A DNA stretch of 64,000 nucleotides from Paulinella micropora (Eukaryota > Cercozoa > Imbricatea > Euglyphida), in NCBI GenBank assembly GCA_009731375.1, contig BJOX01000052.1:1051175-1115174 (forward strand), written 5' to 3'. Below are positions 60,535 to 64,000 of the stretch, one piece after another. Under the pieces are notes generated by a model. It had not been told where the DNA came from and made no database searches. It saw only the letters and a list, made by a program, of their open reading frames with translations. The translations under genes were made by a program, and so were the position numbers. Each line of letters opens with the position of its first letter. Within the stretch, counting starts at the first letter, position 1.

Positions 60535-61381
60535 ATGTCCTGCGAACACAACTGGACGTTTAGCCTCGCGACCACCGGTACGTACTGCTCCAAGTGTGGC
60601 CTGGCAAGACAGAGCACGAGCTGTACACTTCACAATGCTGGCTGGTCAATGGGCAGATGGTAAGGGAGCAACACGCTCCCAGACATGTCGGCTACACGAG
60701 ATTGAGTCGTTTTCGTCAGATAATACGAGAGACATTCAACCTTCGAGGTGTGAATCAATCTGCGTCGTGTGTCAGCCCGGCCTTGTTAGCACAGGCCCGG
60801 CGCCTGACCCACAAGTGGCGGGCCCAGAACCCGACGCCCGCTCGCCTCGCGTACATCTGGCGCAGGGAGAAGCTAGGCCCCCTGACTACCGACCGAGCCA
60901 GCCAACTGTGCCACCTGTTAGGCTATGGCCTGAGCCGGCGCGAACCGAGCAAACAGACGCTGGAGGAGCTGGAACGCCTCTTCAGAAAGGTCGACGCCTG
61001 CTGGCCCCGAGTGCTAAAGAAGTTGAGAGAGAGGTACGCGTGGGCCCGCCGGTGTTTTGTCAATTATCAGACTCTTCTCCGTGCTTTCCTGTTGTTGATG
61101 GACGAAGAAGGGCTAGCGGCACAGGTGCCAGAACTGAAACAGGCCGAGTCGCGCCACCGCCAAAGCGCCATGTTCGCGCTCGTGTGCGAAGAACAGGGCT
61201 GGCCTTTCATTGCCTTGGCTGGTTCACTGAACGGCAGCGGCCTCGCGCGCCCGCTCGCGAGCCATCTTTTGTCTGGCCCCCACGCCAAGAAGAAAAAGAA
61301 AAAGAAAAAAAAGAGAAAGATGCTGGCCGCGGGTGTTGCGGCTATTGCTGAAAAAACAAATCTTGTACCCTATAGTCATTA
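60535..61381 (+). CDS. VLTF3-like late transcription factor (one frame break near the start)
   Basis: Large-DNA-virus late transcription factor 3. The N-terminus begins at ATG 60535 with C-x-H and YCSKCGL, a zinc site, but this frame stops at about 60663. The rest of the protein is in the frame running to 61381: GYTRLSRFRQII, then YAWARRCFVNYQTLLRAFLL and the late VLTF3 block QAESRHRQSAMFALVCEEQG followed by WPFIAL. A Lys-rich tail ([10 protein letters not shown]) follows. The shift lies between about 60600 and 60670. A second, slightly different copy of the C-terminal half is at 63510-63869. The next gene starts 16 bp later on the same strand. Confidence 0.8.
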
Positions 61382-61396
61382 AACAAAAAAAAGATC

Positions 61397-63280
61397 ATGG
61401 CAAAATGGGCCGCGAGTGGCCGGCTTGGCGCGGAGCCCAACCACCGTCCGGTCGTGACGATCGACCCCAGGCCGCCCCAGGAGGTGATCGACGCTTTTAA
61501 CAACACCACGCTCGAGGAGATACGCGCGGGCCAGAAGCCGGTGCCGGTCTGGCCGGAACGACTGCCGCTCAAGACCAAGATGAGCGCCGCGGAATGGGTA
61601 GACCTGCGGGACAATTTCGTGGCCAGCCTCGCCGAGCTGCGGGACCGTTACCGGGACCAGGTGCTCGACCGCATGCACCTTTGTGCGTGCGGCGTGGACC
61701 CGGCCCTCCACGAGCCCTCGCCCGTGCTCGCCAAGATCATCTCGGGACGCCGGGGCCACTGGTCGGAATTCCTGACCAAAGAAAACAGCGACGACCACCA
61801 GTTTGCGCACCTGCTGTACGTGAACAGCGGCCTGGACAAAACAAAGCTGCTCAAGAGAAACAAGGCCTCGGAGTTGAACTTTATCATCGTGGAGCAAGAG
61901 GGCGGCGGCCTGCTTTTCCCCGCCAGCTCCGCCGACGTGGTAGGCCGCAAGACCACCACGCTGCGCAAGGTCCTGTTCGGCGACGAAGACAGGTGGATCA
62001 AATCGATCGTGACCAAGACAGAAGGGCCTTTCCCTACGTGCCTGCTGGCCTTCTGTGCGACTCTGCTGAGGCTGCGGCGAGACGTGGAGCAGTTCCTGCC
62101 GTTCATCAACGACACGGTAGACGCGGCCAGGCCAGGGCTGAGTTCACGCAGCAGAGACTACACCGACTTTGTAGTCGAGTGGCTGATCTTGGCCTCGGTG
62201 AAAGAGGTACAAGACAAATCCAAACAGCCCTCGCGCTGTGTCTGGGGAGAAGACTTTGTGCGCAGGTGGTTCACGGAAGGAGGCAGCTACTTCCGGGACA
62301 GGGACGTGAACGCCAGGGGGGCCCTGCAGACCAGCAAAGCGACCATGGCCAACCTCAAGAACAGGCACGTGCTCTACTTGGACCCCTGGTGCGCGTTCTT
62401 GAACGAGCTCTACCGGGCCATGCTCGCGGAGGCAGATTGTTTTGAGTCGGCTGAAGCCAAGCGCACCAACGACGGCCCGTTTGCGCCTAGCGAGAGGCAC
62501 CCGCTGTGGGCCCTGCAGTCCTTTCTGTTGCTGTCTATCCTCGGCTGTCGCATGGCCGAGCTGTGGAAGTTCAGCGAGTTCTTGCCAGTGGAGGACGACC
62601 AGTATATAACGTTTACGGAGATCGGCCGCAACAAGCATGTCTTGCAACACCGGGCGGCGAAAAAGGGAGCGGACCCCCGACGGGACCCGGACGAGCAAAG
62701 CGATTACCAGGACTCTATCTATGTCGGCAAACCCATCGCTTTACCGACGGCCTCGTCGGCCGGGGTGCTGAGAATCTACCGGCACATGATCTACGGCACC
62801 GAGAACCACTTTAAGCACCGAGCGAAAATGGCGCCTGATGCCAGCATGCTGCTGAAAGGCGACAGGCCCAAGTCGGATTACCTGAGCTGGACGACGCACC
62901 GAGCAGAGATCCTGGCCGAAGAGGACAACCAGTCCATTGCCATGCCGCCCACGAAAAAAATGAAGGTCAGCACGCTGCCCTGGATGAAGTCCCTGGTGAA
63001 CGCCGGCCACAAGAAGAACATCGAACGGCCTAGCCAAGTGTTGCCTAACAGCCAAGTGTCCGCGGCCATGAAAGGAGGAGGATTTAAGAATACGTTCGAA
63101 GATCTGACACACCTCTACCAAGAGCGCGCCCACAGTGAATTCCGCATTAGCTACCCACATCTGCTGCGAGCCATCTACGCCAACGTGGCCTGGGAACTTT
63201 ACGGCTGGGCAGTGGAACTCCAAAAACCGTTACCAAAAACTTCGACCACTGTCCGGCCGGAAAAAAATGGCACTGGCTGA
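61397..63280 (+). CDS. Probable tyrosine recombinase/integrase of the viral block (627 aa)
   Basis: Intact frame from ATG 61397. No motif is recognised in the first ~370 residues. SFLLLSILGCRMAELWKFSE (Arg at about 385) resembles box I of tyrosine recombinases, and SYPHLLRAIYANVAWELYG (His 588, Arg 591) resembles the H-x-x-R of box II. The catalytic Tyr usually lies 20-40 residues after that Arg; the frame ends 36 residues later and no clear Tyr is in the expected place, so the C-terminus may be altered. If correct, it would cut and join DNA, as integrases of some algal large viruses do. Alternative: an unrelated large-virus structural protein. A second copy of its first ~39 codons starts at 63884. 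Confidence 0.45.
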   Translation: MAKWAASGRLGAEPNHRPVVTIDPRPPQEVIDAFNNTTLEEIRAGQKPVPVWPERLPLKTKMSAAEWVDLRDNFVASLAELRDRYRDQVLDRMHLCACGVDPALHEPSPVLAKIISGRRGHWSEFLTKENSDDHQFAHLLYVNSGLDKTKLLKRNKASELNFIIVEQEGGGLLFPASSADVVGRKTTTLRKVLFGDEDRWIKSIVTKTEGPFPTCLLAFCATLLRLRRDVEQFLPFINDTVDAARPGLSSRSRDYTDFVVEWLILASVKEVQDKSKQPSRCVWGEDFVRRWFTEGGSYFRDRDVNARGALQTSKATMANLKNRHVLYLDPWCAFLNELYRAMLAEADCFESAEAKRTNDGPFAPSERHPLWALQSFLLLSILGCRMAELWKFSEFLPVEDDQYITFTEIGRNKHVLQHRAAKKGADPRRDPDEQSDYQDSIYVGKPIALPTASSAGVLRIYRHMIYGTENHFKHRAKMAPDASMLLKGDRPKSDYLSWTTHRAEILAEEDNQSIAMPPTKKMKVSTLPWMKSLVNAGHKKNIERPSQVLPNSQVSAAMKGGGFKNTFEDLTHLYQERAHSEFRISYPHLLRAIYANVAWELYGWAVELQKPLPKTSTTVRPEKNGTG

Positions 63281-63350
63281 CGTCACAGTTTTGTTCCTGA
63301 CTTTGAATTGTTTTGACCAACAGCCTCACAAGCAAGACACGAAGGACAAT

Positions 63351-63499
63351 ATGTCCAAAGTAAGTCACGCCTATTGCTTCTTTCAAGTAGTATTTGACCA
63401 GTTGCTCATATGCATGTCTGTGTGTTGGCTGTCTGTAAGGTGGAAACGCTGTATGGCTACCGCAAACGTGCGGACGGGTCGGTGGAGGTGGAGGTCAAC
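63351..63499 (+). CDS. Possible spliced gene start, cut by a gap
   Basis: ATGTCCAAA at 63351 is followed by a perfect donor GTAAGT; an acceptor CTGTCTGTAAG lies at about 63429-63439, then GTGGAAACGCTG opens a frame (VETLYGYRKRADGSVEVEVN) up to the gap at 63500. Unspliced, the ATG frame continues through the intron-like part. Product unknown. Confidence 0.25.
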
Positions 63500-63509
63500 N
63501 NNNNNNNNN

Positions 63510-64000
63510 CTGAGAGAGAGGTACGCGTGGGCTCGCCGGTGTTTTGTCAATTATCAGACTCTTCTGCGTGCTTTCCTGTTGTTGATGGACGAAGAAGGGC
63601 TAGCGGCACAGGTGCCAGAACTGAAACAGGCCGAGTCGCGCCACCGCCAAAGCGCCATGTTCGCGCTCGTGTGCGAAGAACAGGGCTGGCCTTTCATTGC
63701 CTTGGCTGGTTCACTGAACGGCAGCGGCCTCGCGCGCCCGCTCGCGAGCCATCTTTTGTCTGGCCCCCACGCCAAGAAGAAAAAGAAAAAGAAAAAAAAG
63801 AGAAAGATGCTGGCCGCGGGTGTTGCGGCTATTGCTGAAAAAACAAATCTTGTACCCTATAGTCATTAAACAAAAAAAAGATCATGGCAAAATGGGCCGC
63901 GAGTGGCCGGCTTGGCGCGGAGCCCAACCACCGTCCGGTCGTGACGATCGACCCCAGGCCGCCCCAGGAGGTGATCGACGCTTTTAACAACACCACGCTC
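63510..64000 (+). repeat. Near-identical second copy of 61023-61513 after a gap
   Basis: Offset 2,487 bp. Repeats the VLTF3-like C-terminal half (to 63869) and the start of the recombinase-like gene (ATG at 63884, open to the window end). At least two substitutions are visible early on (CCCG/CTCG near 63533, CTCC/CTGC near 63565). It is either a tandem duplication in the viral insert or an alternative haplotype placed next to the first contig. Confidence 0.9.

Noticed and set aside
60596-61351. Second long + frame over the VLTF3-like gene
   Set aside because: Overlaps the VLTF3 frame, which carries the family motifs; this one has none and reflects GC-rich codon bias.
61594-62445. Long + frame within the recombinase-like gene
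   Set aside because: Shadow frame, Arg/Pro/Gly-rich, no motifs.

Overview
The window is nuclear DNA from a eukaryote. Host genes carry GT-AG introns packed with simple-sequence repeats, and there are LTR retrotransposons, a DNA-transposon-like gene and an integrated segment of a large DNA virus. The mRNA capping gene starts with a tunnel-type, metal-dependent RNA triphosphatase, a type found in fungi and many protists and algae but not in animals or land plants. This and the large-DNA-virus genes point to an alga or other protist. I cannot name the species.

Layout. 1-7.3 kb: a seven-exon WDR33/Pfs2-like gene (cleavage and polyadenylation) on +; its third intron holds a recognisable group I ribozyme intron. 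7.5-18.1 kb: an apparently intact Ty3/gypsy element with 237-bp LTRs, a 4-bp target duplication, and gag and pol in one frame separated by a single UGA. 18.1-23.4 kb: degraded Ty1/copia sequence, a diverged tandem repeat and an inverted solo LTR. 24.3-27.7 kb: exons of an unidentified gene on -. 28.6-34.8 kb: an intron-rich gene on - that fuses RNA triphosphatase and guanylyltransferase. 34.8-42.3 kb: mostly microsatellites and gaps. 42.3-47.0 kb: a TopBP1/Dpb11-like multi-BRCT gene on +. 47.0-53.3 kb: minisatellites and the 3' part of a second gypsy-type element, present twice around a 10-N gap, probably by assembly. 53.6-56.8 kb: a transposon-like gene on - (DUF7869-like domain, SAP-like motif) with several frame breaks.

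57.4-64.0 kb: a compact, apparently intron-poor cluster with virus-style overlapping and divergent genes: ribonucleotide reductase large subunit (3' part), a DUF5871-like protein, a PCNA-like clamp, VLTF2-like and VLTF3-like late transcription factors, and a probable tyrosine recombinase. Together these indicate an endogenous fragment of a Nucleocytoviricota-like virus. Several viral genes carry frame breaks or gaps, so decay and sequence error cannot be told apart here. Ten-N gaps at 3934, 51188, 57116, 59417 and 63500, and longer gaps at 33559-33756 and 36336-37026, limit certainty about linkage.
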